The notes: a model not told the origin generated them from the letters alone. DNA of 64,000 nt from Wocania ichthyoenteri Th78 (GCF_000789235.1 NZ_KN525716.1:1651674-1715673); one strand, 5' to 3'. Shown: positions 27,854 through 37,228, numbered from the stretch's first letter. Translations and numbers: made by a program.

Positions 27854-28832
27854 GGTAAAAAAAATAGTAGTTGAGGGAATTCCTGTTTCTTTAACTGAAA
27901 TTGGAAATGAAGATTATATCTGCTTAACAGATATGATTAAGGCAAAAGACGGAGATTTCTTTACAAGTGATTGGTTAAGAAACGTTAACACTCTTGAATA
28001 CCTTTCAGCTTGGGAGACAATGAATAACCCAGATTTTAATTATGGCGAATACGCCCTAATTAGACAGTCTTCTGGCACTAACACATTTAAAATCAGCGTT
28101 AAAGAATGGGTTTTAAAAACTAATTCTATCGGTATTACAGCGCAAGCTGGAAGATATGGAGGAACTTATGCTCACAAAGATATAGCGTTTAATTTTGGAA
28201 TGTGGATAAGCCCAATGTTCCAGCTTTACATAGTTAAAGAGTATCAAAGGTTAAAAACCATTGAAAATGACACTCTTAATTTAGAATGGGATATAAAGAG
28301 AGTTTTAAGCAAGGTTAACTACCACCTACACACTGATGCAATACTAAAGCATATAATACCAAAATCAACACTTCCAGATAGTAAAAAAGGAATTGAATAC
28401 GCGAAAGAAGCGGACTTATTAAATTTAGCTTTGTTTGGATGTACAGCAAGAGAATGGAGAGATGCAAATCCTGCTCACGCAAAAAACAAATTAAATGTTA
28501 GAGATTTTGCAAGTATACATGAGTTGAATGTAATGTCTAATTTACAGTCTTTCAATGCAGAAATGATAAAAAAAGATGTTTCTAAATCGGCTAGATATAA
28601 AATTTTATTAAAGGCAGCGCAAGAACAATTAGAGCAGCTCAAAAAGATAGATATATTAAAGGCTGTTAGGAGACAAAATGATACTACTTACATTGAAGCT
28701 AAAGAAAAAACAGGCGAGGAATTAGAACAGGAAACTTCAAAAAACATATTAGATAAAAATAAAAAGGCTTTATCTGACTTCAATAAAAAATTAAAACAAG
28801 GATTGAATTACAATCCTAAAGACGAAAAATAA
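27846..28832 (+). CDS. KilA-N domain protein, passenger of the mobile element
   Basis: A 328-residue protein starts at GTG 27846, within the last codons of the transposase (GTGAGTAA overlap), so translation is probably coupled. The KilA-N DNA-binding domain covers about 5-135 (EDYICLTDMIKAKDG, SDWLRNVNTLEYL, AGRYGGTYAHKDIAFNFGMW, LYIVKEYQRLK). The remaining 190 residues are helical and lysine-rich (AEMIKKDVSKSARYKILLKA, EELEQETSKNILDKNKKALS). KilA-N proteins are common in phages and nucleocytoplasmic viruses. Here the role may be target choice, regulation of the element or a host-takeover function; none can be shown from sequence. Confidence 0.92.
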   Translation: MSKVKKIVVEGIPVSLTEIGNEDYICLTDMIKAKDGDFFTSDWLRNVNTLEYLSAWETMNNPDFNYGEYALIRQSSGTNTFKISVKEWVLKTNSIGITAQAGRYGGTYAHKDIAFNFGMWISPMFQLYIVKEYQRLKTIENDTLNLEWDIKRVLSKVNYHLHTDAILKHIIPKSTLPDSKKGIEYAKEADLLNLALFGCTAREWRDANPAHAKNKLNVRDFASIHELNVMSNLQSFNAEMIKKDVSKSARYKILLKAAQEQLEQLKKIDILKAVRRQNDTTYIEAKEKTGEELEQETSKNILDKNKKALSDFNKKLKQGLNYNPKDEK

Positions 28833-28995
28833 TAACGTTCATTGAAAAGTAAGAACCTAATTAGACTTTACAAGTCGGCAAGACGCTCAATCTTGGATTA
28901 CTGCTGAATTAGTGGCGGTCGATAGAGAGGATTAGACAACTTACATACTTCAAAAAAAGCACTATTTCTAAGTGCGAAATTAAACTTTACTTTCT

Positions 28996-29019
28996 GGTGT
29001 AAACTTATATATAGTTCCC
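28996..29019 (-). repeat. Right terminal inverted repeat
   Basis: Read inward on the minus strand, it starts GGGAACTATATA and ends GTTTACACC, matching the left end at 19 of 24 positions. The 163 bases between the KilA-N stop and this repeat hold no gene that I can support. Confidence 0.88.
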
Positions 29020-29027
29020 CAATATAA
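29020..29027. repeat. Target-site duplication, right copy
   Basis: CAATATAA is an exact duplicate of 26095-26102. Confidence 0.85.
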
Positions 29028-29041
29028 GAAAAAATTATTCG

Positions 29042-29072
29042 TTTACAAACGACTACAAGCATTTACAAACGA
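29042..29072. repeat. Paired direct repeat upstream of ssb
   Basis: TTTACAAACGA occurs at 29042-29052 and 29062-29072, spaced exactly 20 bases (about two helical turns), about 110-140 bases before the ssb ATG. The phasing suggests a protein-binding pair, but no factor is known to me. Confidence 0.4.
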
Positions 29073-29180
29073 TTTTAAGTAAGTAATAACCGAATAACTT
29101 TTGGAAGGCATCGCATATTTGCCCTGTCGAAACATAAGAACTCGATAGTATTAACTGTTTAACGATTAAAATTTAAAATT

Positions 29181-29516
29181 ATGAACACACTTAGAAACAG
29201 AGTACAGTTGATTGGTAACTTAGGAAACGATCCAGAAATCATCAATCTAGAATCAGGGAAAACATTAGCCAAATTTAATATTGCTACCAACGAAAGCTAC
29301 ACCAATAATAAAGGTGAAAAAATTACAGACACGCAATGGCATAATGTAGTTGCTTGGGGAAAAACGGCTCAAATAATTGAAAAATATGTAACCAAAGGAA
29401 AAGAAGTTGCTATTGAAGGTAAATTAACATCACGTAGTTACGACGATAAAGAAGGCAACAAGCGCTATATAACAGAGGTAGTTTGTAGCGAATTATTGAT
29501 GCTTGGAAAACAATAA
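29181..29516 (+). CDS. ssb: Single-stranded DNA-binding protein, short form
   Basis: The 111-residue OB-fold protein begins MNTLRNRVQLIGNLGNDPEI, with WHNVVAWGKTAQIIEKYVTKG in the middle and SRSYDDKEGNKRYITEVV near the end. It stops at LLMLGKQ directly after the OB fold, so it lacks the disordered linker and acidic C-terminal tip used to recruit partner proteins. A short SSB like this is often a second, specialised copy in Bacteroidetes. It lies next to the mobile element insertion site, whose right end is about 150 bases upstream. Confidence 0.93.
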   Translation: MNTLRNRVQLIGNLGNDPEIINLESGKTLAKFNIATNESYTNNKGEKITDTQWHNVVAWGKTAQIIEKYVTKGKEVAIEGKLTSRSYDDKEGNKRYITEVVCSELLMLGKQ

Positions 29517-29531
29517 ACTAACTTATTAGTA

Positions 29532-31124
29532 TTAAGTGAAGCTTCTATTTTTAATAGAAGTTTCACTATTTTTTACATTATCGACATTAAAATATCCTCC
29601 TTTATTTTCTTTTCTATCTAAAGATTGATTAATTATTAAATGCGCTACATTTATCATGTTTCTTAATTCGCAAAGCGATGTAGAAATTTTTGATGCTTTA
29701 TAAAAATCTTCAACCTCATTATAAATTAAATCGAGATGTGTAATGGCTTTAGTTAATCTGCTATTGCTACGAACTATCCCTACATAATCTCGCATTAAAG
29801 CTTGTAATTGGCGTAAATTATGCTGAATTAAAACATACTCTTTTGGGTTACTAGTACCTTCATCATTCCAATTAGGAATATTCAAATCTATAGACTCATT
29901 GTTAGCCTTACTAAGGTATTTAAAAATATTATGAGCATATACTAAAGCTTCTAATAACGAATTTGACGCCAGCCTATTAGCTCCATGAAGTCCCGTTCTT
30001 GTACATTCGCCACAGGCAAATAAATTTGGGACAGACGTTTTTCCATCTTTATCAACATCAATGCCTCCACATAAATAGTGTGATGCTGGCACTACTGGAA
30101 TCCAATCGGTTTCAATATTAATATTATGCTTTTTACATTTTTTATAAATATTAGGGAAGTGTTTTTTAAACGCCATCATATCTAAATGTGTACAATCTAA
30201 AAACACATGAGTATCTCCTGTTTTCTTTAATTCGTTATCTATACTTTGCGATACAATATCTCTGGAGGCAAGTTCAGCTCGCTCATCATAATTTGGCATA
30301 AAACGTTCTCCTGCTTTATTACGCAAATAAGCTCCAAAACCTCTTACGGCTTCAGATATTAAAAATGACGATTTACCATCTGCATGAAATAAAGCTGTAG
30401 GATGAAATTGTACAAATTCCATATCTAAGATCTTTGCTTTTGCTCTGTACGCCATCGCAATACCATCGCCAGTTGCAATTACAGGATTTGTTGTATGCCC
30501 ATAAACCCAACCTATTCCACCGGAAGCCAATAATGTACTATCTGCTTTTATAGTAAAAATTGTTTCCGTTTTTTGGTCTAAAACATAAGCGCCATAACAT
30601 GCATCTTTATTTGGTTTTTTATGTGTTAAATGATGATTTGTAATTAAATCTATAGCAAAATGATGCGGTAAAATAGTAATATTTTGTAGTTGATGCACTC
30701 GGGTTAATAAAGCACGCTCAATTTCTGCTCCTGTAATATCTTTATGATGCACTACACGATATTCTGAATGCCCACCTTCTTTTCCTAAATCTAAATTTCC
30801 GCTCGTATCAAAATCAAAATTAGTACCCCAAGCCATAAGTTCTTCTAGGCGTTTTGGCCCTTCTTTTACAACCATTTCAACAACAGATGCATCACAAAGT
30901 CCGTCACCAGCAATTAAGGTGTCTTTAATATGTTTTTTGAAAGAATCTTTTTTAGCATTTAGAACAACTGCAACACCTCCTTGAGCATATTTTGTGTTGG
31001 ATTCATCTTCGCTAGCTTTAGTGATTATGGTTATTGTTCGATCTGGAAATTTTTCAGCAATTTTAACCGAAAATGTTAAACCTGCTATACCCGAACCAAT
31101 AACTAAATAATTTGTAGTCATCAT
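29532..31124 (-). CDS. nadB: L-aspartate oxidase
   Basis: This 530-residue FAD flavoprotein oxidises L-aspartate to iminoaspartate, the first step of de novo NAD synthesis. The FAD loop is VIGSGIAGL at the N-terminus. Other family motifs are SNTKYAQGGVAVV, GGHSEYRVVHHKDITG, MEFVQFHPTA, SHYLCGGIDVD and the Arg-rich GLHGANRLASNSLLEALV near residue 385. It begins 2 bases after the nadA stop, so the pair is one operon. Either of two adjacent ATGs could be the start. Confidence 0.96.
   Translation of the reverse strand: MMTTNYLVIGSGIAGLTFSVKIAEKFPDRTITIITKASEDESNTKYAQGGVAVVLNAKKDSFKKHIKDTLIAGDGLCDASVVEMVVKEGPKRLEELMAWGTNFDFDTSGNLDLGKEGGHSEYRVVHHKDITGAEIERALLTRVHQLQNITILPHHFAIDLITNHHLTHKKPNKDACYGAYVLDQKTETIFTIKADSTLLASGGIGWVYGHTTNPVIATGDGIAMAYRAKAKILDMEFVQFHPTALFHADGKSSFLISEAVRGFGAYLRNKAGERFMPNYDERAELASRDIVSQSIDNELKKTGDTHVFLDCTHLDMMAFKKHFPNIYKKCKKHNINIETDWIPVVPASHYLCGGIDVDKDGKTSVPNLFACGECTRTGLHGANRLASNSLLEALVYAHNIFKYLSKANNESIDLNIPNWNDEGTSNPKEYVLIQHNLRQLQALMRDYVGIVRSNSRLTKAITHLDLIYNEVEDFYKASKISTSLCELRNMINVAHLIINQSLDRKENKGGYFNVDNVKNSETSIKNRSFT
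29535..29567. terminator. Bidirectional terminator overlapping the nadB 3' end
   Basis: A 15-bp stem with one G-U pair (AGTGAAGCTTCTATT / AATAGAAGTTTCACT) and a TTT loop is followed on the plus strand by ATTTTTT. It ends ssb transcripts and encodes the last residues of NadB on the minus strand. Confidence 0.8.
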
Positions 31125-31126
31125 AG

Positions 31127-32053
31127 TTATTTTGATAACTCTAACATACGTTCTATAGGTAATAGCGCACGCTCAATAATAGCTTTATCAACTTCAATTT
31201 GTGGCGATTCGTTAAGTAAACAATCGTATAGTTTTTGAAGTGTATTCATTTTCATAAAATGACACTCACTACAAGCACAAGTATTATCTTCTTTCGCAGG
31301 TGCAGGAATTAATTCTGTGTTAGGCATTTCTTCTTGCATTTTATGTAAAATACCAGCTTCTGTTGCCACAATAAATTTTTGATCTTGATGTGTTTTTACA
31401 TAATTAATCATACCCGAAGTAGAGCCTATATAAGTGGCTGTATTTAAAATATGCTCTTCAGATTCTGGATGTGCAATAATTTTATAATCAGGGTGTTTTT
31501 TATGAAGCTCTATTAATTTATCCATTGAAAATGCTTCGTGCACTATACAACTACCATCCCAAAGCAACATATCTCGCCCCGTTTCTTTAATGATGTAAGC
31601 GCCTAAATTTTTATCGGGTGCAAAAATAATTGGGGTTTCTTTTGGAATAGATTCTACAATTTTTAATGCGTTTGAAGAAGTACAAACAATATCGCTTAAC
31701 GCTTTTATCTCTGCCGAACAATTTACATAGGTAATCACTACATGATTGGGATGAGCTTTAGTAAACTTCTCGAAAGCTTCTGGCGGACAAGAATCTGCCA
31801 ACGAACAGCCTGCGTTTAAATCGGGCAACACAACTGTTTTATTTGGACTTAATATTTTTGCTGTTTCTGCCATAAAATGCACACCAGCAAAAACAATAAC
31901 CTCAGCATCGGTTTCGGCTGCTTTTTGCGACAAACCTAGACTATCTCCCACATAGTCGGCTATATCTTGTATTTCTGGAACTTGATAATAATGTGCAAGA
32001 ATTACTGCATTCTTTTCTTTTTTTAATCGATTTATTTCTTTTACTAAGTCCAT
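31127..32053 (-). CDS. nadA: Quinolinate synthase
   Basis: This 308-residue [4Fe-4S] enzyme condenses iminoaspartate with dihydroxyacetone phosphate to quinolinate. Visible signatures are [21 protein letters not shown], the cluster cysteines in [31 protein letters not shown] and the C-terminal [17 protein letters not shown]. It lies immediately upstream of nadB, the enzyme that feeds it. Confidence 0.97.
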   Translation of the reverse strand: MDLVKEINRLKKEKNAVILAHYYQVPEIQDIADYVGDSLGLSQKAAETDAEVIVFAGVHFMAETAKILSPNKTVVLPDLNAGCSLADSCPPEAFEKFTKAHPNHVVITYVNCSAEIKALSDIVCTSSNALKIVESIPKETPIIFAPDKNLGAYIIKETGRDMLLWDGSCIVHEAFSMDKLIELHKKHPDYKIIAHPESEEHILNTATYIGSTSGMINYVKTHQDQKFIVATEAGILHKMQEEMPNTELIPAPAKEDNTCACSECHFMKMNTLQKLYDCLLNESPQIEVDKAIIERALLPIERMLELSK

Positions 32054-32109
32054 TTAATTCTATTAATTTTCAATATTCTACAAATATCTTAATTAACTTT
32101 TTATTAAAC

Positions 32110-33915
32110 TTAAACAACTGACAACTTTTTAATTTCTAAATGAATCTCATTTAAAGTTAATTCGCTTTTTTCTAATTCATTTAAAGCGGTTGTTTTAATG
32201 TCTTCAAACACGTCCTTTAAGCTTTTAAATAAGTTTTGATAATATAAAACGCCTGCTTTCATATTATTAGTAAAAGTTAAAAGATATTTTTCTTCTTTTT
32301 TATTAAAAGACTCTTTGGCTTCGTCTAACTTATTTTTTAAGAAGTCAATATAAATGTGCAACTCTTTAACAAATAAGTTTGGACGATCGTTTCTGCTTAT
32401 CATATTAGCTCTTCCGTAAATATGATCGGTCATGTCTTTTAAACTCATAATTTTAGAATAATATGCCATATTTGGTCCTGGGCAAATGGAGACACCTTCG
32501 CCTTCAACTTTAGTGTCCAAGTTATATTTTAATAAAGCAGATGTACCTAAACCAACACAAGTACAAGATTTTTCGATAATTTTATGGTACTGATTTTCAT
32601 ACGCTTCTTCAGAAAGCTGTTGTTCTTTTAAAGCTTTTATTTTTAAATGTTGATACTCTCTAGATGCTGTACAAATACCAGTCTCTTTAAATTCTTTATT
32701 AAGCGCTACAAACTTTTTAGGGCACGAACTCCCTGGTCTTCCTTTATCAATTAAAACCTGTCTTTCAGTATCTTTAGTATTATCTTTAAGATTATTAAAT
32801 GGCACTCCTAAAGGCGAAATATCGCTTAGATACAAATCTTCTTCTTTAGCTTCTGCTAATTTGCTTAAAGTTTTTTCATCAACGGTTGTGGCTTCTGGCA
32901 CAAGTAAAAAAGGTGATCCCCAGCCTATGGAATCTAAATTATAATGATCTAACAAAAACTCATGCTCTTCCTCTGTTCCAACACCTCCTTGAGCTGAAAT
33001 TTGTATTTGTAATGATGTTTTAGGAACAACTCGTCCTTGATTTTGCAATTCTTGATTAAGTAATTCTTGAATTGATGTTTTTAAATCTTCCCGTTTTTCT
33101 TTAAACTCTGCTAAAACAGGGCCTAAAAGATAGCCGTCTGTTGCAAAAGCATGTCCACCACAATTTAATCCAGATTCTATTCTATATTCAGAAACCCACA
33201 AGCCTTTTTTTGCTAAAAATTTACCTTGTATTAATGCCGATCTATAATCGCTAACTTTTAAAATAATTTTCTTTTTAAACACCCCATTTTCATCAGGAAA
33301 AAAATCATTAAACTGAGACATGTAACTATACAATCTTGGGTTCATTCCAGCAGAAAACACAACAGAAGAATTAAGTTTACTATTAGCAAAACCCCTTAAA
33401 GCAGCATGGGCATCGTTATATTCTGTGGGTAGTTTTTCACTATTTTTATAATTGTCCTTATCTACTTTGGTCATTATATTCACATCTATACTGCCGATTG
33501 ATAAATTGCTAGTTACCCAATTTTTAATGTCTGAAAAATTAAATTCCTTAGACGTTATTTTTTTAAATTCAGTCTTTATTTTAGAACCATCTGGTAACAT
33601 ATTAATGTAGGCTAATAAATCGTCACTTTTTTCAGCGGTTAACTGTTTTAATGATTCAAACTTTTTATCAGCTAAATCGTTTATTAAATTTAGATACGAG
33701 GTAATTCTTTTTGCTCTAAAATCGTCTATTTTATCTGTAATCTCAGTATAAGGTATTTTAAATTTTTCGCTGTACATTTTTCTTAATTTCTCTAATAGAA
33801 TGTCGTCTACTAAAGAGATTACCGAATCCATACCGTACTGCGCCACTTTTAAGGGTGTGTCTATTGTAAAACCAATTCCCATTACAGGAATATGAAACGA
33901 ATGTGCTTTTTTCAT
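32110..33915 (-). CDS. Uncharacterised 601-residue protein upstream of nadA
   Basis: I do not recognise a named family. The start at 33915 (MKKAHSFHIPVMGIGFTID) is preferred over an ATG 12 codons earlier. The opening IPVMGIGFTIDTPLKVA and the later blocks SGLNCGGHAFATDGYLLGP, ISAQGGVGTEEEHEFLL and SIGWGSPFLLVPEATTVD recall a TIM-barrel flavoenzyme such as nitronate monooxygenase. Conserved-looking cysteines (SSCPKKF, GICTASRE, SCTCVGLGTSALL, SICPGPNMAYYS) suggest a metal or Fe-S site. A helical tail of about 90 residues ends it. It sits 56 bases before nadA on the same strand, so it may be cotranscribed with nadAB. Confidence 0.8.
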   Translation of the reverse strand: MKKAHSFHIPVMGIGFTIDTPLKVAQYGMDSVISLVDDILLEKLRKMYSEKFKIPYTEITDKIDDFRAKRITSYLNLINDLADKKFESLKQLTAEKSDDLLAYINMLPDGSKIKTEFKKITSKEFNFSDIKNWVTSNLSIGSIDVNIMTKVDKDNYKNSEKLPTEYNDAHAALRGFANSKLNSSVVFSAGMNPRLYSYMSQFNDFFPDENGVFKKKIILKVSDYRSALIQGKFLAKKGLWVSEYRIESGLNCGGHAFATDGYLLGPVLAEFKEKREDLKTSIQELLNQELQNQGRVVPKTSLQIQISAQGGVGTEEEHEFLLDHYNLDSIGWGSPFLLVPEATTVDEKTLSKLAEAKEEDLYLSDISPLGVPFNNLKDNTKDTERQVLIDKGRPGSSCPKKFVALNKEFKETGICTASREYQHLKIKALKEQQLSEEAYENQYHKIIEKSCTCVGLGTSALLKYNLDTKVEGEGVSICPGPNMAYYSKIMSLKDMTDHIYGRANMISRNDRPNLFVKELHIYIDFLKNKLDEAKESFNKKEEKYLLTFTNNMKAGVLYYQNLFKSLKDVFEDIKTTALNELEKSELTLNEIHLEIKKLSVV

Positions 33916-34168
33916 ACTTGCTTTGTTAATCGTCAAATATATTCTGTTCAACCAGTATAGAACATGACATATATCATATTCTAAATAATGAATAAATCAA
34001 AATCGTTTCTTCAATACCATTAGAAAGATACATGGATCGTGTCTGTTTTTTTTAATTATTCTTAATTAGAATCTATCAAACTATAAAAATTGATAAAACT
34101 TACACGCGCCTATGCTGTTTCATTAAAGCTTTAGTATTTTTACAGTTAATTTTCATTAGATTGATATT

Positions 34169-36760
34169 ATGTCTGTAGAACCAAAATTAGTCCGATTTAA
34201 ACAAAACGTATTGTCAAAATTCCAAATATATAATAGTATATTTATGACATTGCCTTTTGATTCTATTACAAAAACAGGAGTGTTACTTCCTTTATTTCAT
34301 GAAACTTGTAAAAAAGGATTTGCAAATGAAGACGACCCAACAACCATTGTAGATACCTTCTTTAAAAAATACCAAGCACGTAGAAACAAACAAAGTCAAA
34401 TAAATTTATTGTTCCGTTTTATTCAATATATTGAAAGGCAAGTCGTTTTGTTTGATGCTATTGAAGATGCCGCATTCCCTATTGTAAATAATATGGAAGG
34501 TATTGGTACTTTGAGAAACCTTAAAGGAGCCGCAATTGCAGAAAACAAATTAGAGGATTTACAAGCTTATCTTGAAGAATTTAAAGTTCGTATTGTTTTA
34601 ACAGCGCATCCAACGCAATTTTATCCTGGTTCGGTTTTAGGAATTATTACCGATTTAACTGAAGCCATAAAAGACAACAATCTTTCTGAAATTAATAACT
34701 TATTTGCGCAATTAGGAAAAACACCGTTTTTTAAACGTGAAAAACCAACACCATACGACGAAGCAAAAAGTTTAATATGGTACTTAGAAAATGTTTTTTA
34801 CACATCGTTTGGCGAAATTTATAATTACATCCAACAAAACATTTATGATGATGGCAAAAAACATAACGAAATTATAAATATTGGCTTTTGGCCTGGTGGA
34901 GACCGAGACGGAAACCCATTTGTAAAACCAAAAACGACAATTAAAGTTGCTAATAAATTAAAAAAAGCGATTCTTAAAAAATACTATGGGGATCTTAAAG
35001 ATTTAAGACGTAAACTTACTTTTAAAGGTGTTGAAGAACGGATTATTAAGTTAGAAACTATCTTATACAATTATAGCATCAATTTAAAAACCAAAAAAAC
35101 TATTTCTTCAAAAGAACTTATAAAAGAGCTATTGAGCATAAGAAACCTTATTATTAAAGAACACCAATCGTTATACGTTAGCGAAATTAACAACTTAATA
35201 AATAGAATTCATCTATTTGGATACCATTTTGCTACTTTAGATATTAGACAAGATAGTAGAATTCATCACAGTGTTTTCACCACAGTTATAGATCATTTAA
35301 TTGAAAACGAAAGCGATGCTTTCCCTAAAAACTATAATGAGTTATCTGAAAAAGATCAAATAAAAATATTATCTGAAGTCGATGGCGAATCGATAGATAT
35401 TGATGCTTTTGAAGATGAAATGGTGTATAATACTTTAAAAACTATTGAAACTATAAAAGACATTCAAACTACCAATGGCGAACAAGGAGCAAATCGATAT
35501 ATTATAAGTAACAACCAAACAGCTTTAAATGTTATGCAGCTCTTTGCAATGCTTAAAATAGTAGCTTTTAAAGATAAACTAACTGTTGACGTTGTGCCTC
35601 TTTTTGAGACCATTACCGATTTAGAAAATGCGCCAGCTGTTATGGAGGAGCTATACACAAATCCTGCTTATATGTCTCATTTAAAAAGTCGAGGAAATAA
35701 ACAAACTATTATGCTTGGGTTTTCAGATGGCACAAAAGATGGTGGTTATTTAATGGCAAACTGGGGTATTTTTAAAGCCAAAGAATTGCTAACAGAAATA
35801 TCTAGAAAGTATGACATTACGGCTATATTTTTTGATGGTCGCGGCGGACCACCTGCTAGAGGTGGCGGAAAAACACATCAATTTTACTCGTCTTTAGGCC
35901 CAACTATTGAAGATAAAGAAGTGCAACTTACCATACAAGGGCAAACTATAAGCTCTAATTTTGGCACGTTAGACTCATCACAATATAATTTAGAACAGCT
36001 TATTAGTTCTGGTATTATTAACCGTATTGGAAAGGATAGACAAGAAATGTCTGCCGACAATAAATTAGTTATGACTGATTTGGCTGAAACTAGTTATCAA
36101 ACATATAAAAACTTTAAAAATCATCCGATGTTTATTCCGTATTTAGAGCGCATGAGTACTTTAAAATACTATGCAAAAACAAATATTGGAAGCAGACCAT
36201 CAAAAAGAGGGACTTCAGATAAGTTAGTATTTGCAGATTTAAGAGCTATTCCTTTTGTGGGTTCATGGAGTCAATTAAAACAAAATGTCCCTGGTTTTTT
36301 TGGTGTTGGTACGGCGCTTAAAAAATATGAAGATGCTGGCGAGTTTAATAAAGTAGTACAACTATATAACAACTCAAAATTCTTTAAAACCTTACTAGAA
36401 AATAGTATGATGTCTTTGACTAAATCGTTTTTCGATTTAACAAAATACATGTCTAAAGATGAAGAATTTGGCGGTTTTTGGAATATTATTCACGATGAAT
36501 ACACTACCACTAAAAGATTACTTTTAAAACTTACAGGATATAAAACATTAATGGAAAATGAACCTTCTGGAAAAGCATCTATTGAAGTTAGAGAATCGAT
36601 TGTTCTACCGTTGTTAACCATACAACAGTATGCACTTAAAAAAATTCAGGAATTAGAAAAAGCAGGTGTTAGCGATGATAATGAAGAAAAGAAAATTTTC
36701 GAAAAAATAGTAACACGTTCGCTTTTTGGAAATATTAATGCAAGTAGGAATTCGGCTTAA
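34169..36760 (+). CDS. ppc: Phosphoenolpyruvate carboxylase
   Basis: The 863-residue enzyme adds bicarbonate to PEP to give oxaloacetate, an anaplerotic step. The catalytic His147 lies in VLTAHPTQFYPG. GFWPGGDRDGNPFV binds PEP, the mobile loop is FFDGRGGPPARGGGKTH, and LRAIPFVGSWSQLKQNVPGF follows. The C-terminus reads NASRNSA rather than the usual RNTG, a small deviation. The 210-base leader is AT-rich. It ends about 110 bases before a strong terminator. Confidence 0.96.
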   Translation: MSVEPKLVRFKQNVLSKFQIYNSIFMTLPFDSITKTGVLLPLFHETCKKGFANEDDPTTIVDTFFKKYQARRNKQSQINLLFRFIQYIERQVVLFDAIEDAAFPIVNNMEGIGTLRNLKGAAIAENKLEDLQAYLEEFKVRIVLTAHPTQFYPGSVLGIITDLTEAIKDNNLSEINNLFAQLGKTPFFKREKPTPYDEAKSLIWYLENVFYTSFGEIYNYIQQNIYDDGKKHNEIINIGFWPGGDRDGNPFVKPKTTIKVANKLKKAILKKYYGDLKDLRRKLTFKGVEERIIKLETILYNYSINLKTKKTISSKELIKELLSIRNLIIKEHQSLYVSEINNLINRIHLFGYHFATLDIRQDSRIHHSVFTTVIDHLIENESDAFPKNYNELSEKDQIKILSEVDGESIDIDAFEDEMVYNTLKTIETIKDIQTTNGEQGANRYIISNNQTALNVMQLFAMLKIVAFKDKLTVDVVPLFETITDLENAPAVMEELYTNPAYMSHLKSRGNKQTIMLGFSDGTKDGGYLMANWGIFKAKELLTEISRKYDITAIFFDGRGGPPARGGGKTHQFYSSLGPTIEDKEVQLTIQGQTISSNFGTLDSSQYNLEQLISSGIINRIGKDRQEMSADNKLVMTDLAETSYQTYKNFKNHPMFIPYLERMSTLKYYAKTNIGSRPSKRGTSDKLVFADLRAIPFVGSWSQLKQNVPGFFGVGTALKKYEDAGEFNKVVQLYNNSKFFKTLLENSMMSLTKSFFDLTKYMSKDEEFGGFWNIIHDEYTTTKRLLLKLTGYKTLMENEPSGKASIEVRESIVLPLLTIQQYALKKIQELEKAGVSDDNEEKKIFEKIVTRSLFGNINASRNSA

Positions 36761-36870
36761 CGGTTATGTAAAATGTAAATCGACTAAGTAGGTTTTCGAT
36801 AGAAAATTTAAACATACTGTCTCAGTAATTAACAATACAAATTCATTTTTTAATTTCCAGGTAACACCAT

Positions 36871-36901
36871 AAAAATCGCGGTTTTGTAACCGCGATTTTT
36901 T
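36871..36901. terminator. Terminator downstream of ppc
   Basis: A 13-bp perfect stem AAAAATCGCGGTT / AACCGCGATTTTT with a TTGT loop and T tail. Its symmetry would also terminate transcripts of the small minus-strand gene at 36981. Confidence 0.92.
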
Positions 36902-36980
36902 CATTTTTAAAATTAGGTTTTAAAAATTATCAATTTTTTACATCTATTGTTTTTATTTGTTTTTCAGAATACAAATAATC

Positions 36981-37079
36981 CTATTTAGATTTCTTTAACC
37001 TCTTTTCTTCTTTTTTTTCTTTTGGAGTTTTAGTAGGTTCTTTTTTAACGTTCTTTTTTGAATCTTTCCCTTTTGCCAT
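36981..37079 (-). CDS. Lysine-rich 32-residue protein
   Basis: An ATG at 37079 and TAG at 36981 bound a 32-codon frame starting MAKGKDSKKNVKK and ending EEKRLKKSK. About half of the residues are Lys/Arg and most of the rest Glu/Thr/Pro, so it is basic and disordered. It lies between two terminators (36871-36901 and 37175-37206), so it would need its own promoter. Similar tiny MAKG-starting Lys-rich proteins are, as far as I recall, widespread in Flavobacteriia. Function is unknown; nucleic-acid or ribosome association is a guess from charge. Confidence 0.6.
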   Translation of the reverse strand: MAKGKDSKKNVKKEPTKTPKEKKEEKRLKKSK

Positions 37080-37174
37080 GATATTTTCTTTTTTAAATGT
37101 TTATTAGGTTTAAATGTAAGCAATAAATCATATACGGTTTTAAGTTTAAATTTGATAATAATCAGAAAGCAAAA

Positions 37175-37206
37175 AAAAAGGTCTCACATAAAGTCAGACC
37201 TTTTTT
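37175..37206. terminator. Terminator of the porin/P-II/amt unit
   Basis: AAAAAGGTCT pairs with AGACCTTTTT around an 11-base loop, with T/A tails in both directions, 23 bases after the amt stop on the minus strand. Confidence 0.85.
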
Positions 37207-37228
37207 CAATACTTCTACCCCCAATAGT

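Larger units (their letters stand above)
26103..29019. mobile_element. IS1595-type insertion element with KilA-N passenger
   Basis: A 2917-bp element bounded by 24-bp imperfect inverted repeats (26103-26126 and 28996-29019, 19 of 24 identical) that begin GGG and end GTTTACACC. It is flanked by the 8-bp duplication CAATATAA. It carries a transposase with an ISXO2-like DDE domain, a KilA-N gene overlapping its stop, and a divergent gene for a membrane-anchored protein. The intact ends, duplication and open reading frames suggest a recent and possibly active insertion into the spacer between a GNAT gene and ssb. The passenger-bearing arrangement is larger than a simple one-gene IS. Confidence 0.9.

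Noticed and set aside
36761-36870. Extra gene between ppc and its terminator
   Set aside because: No frame with a plausible start or conserved features was found; it reads as a 3' untranslated region.
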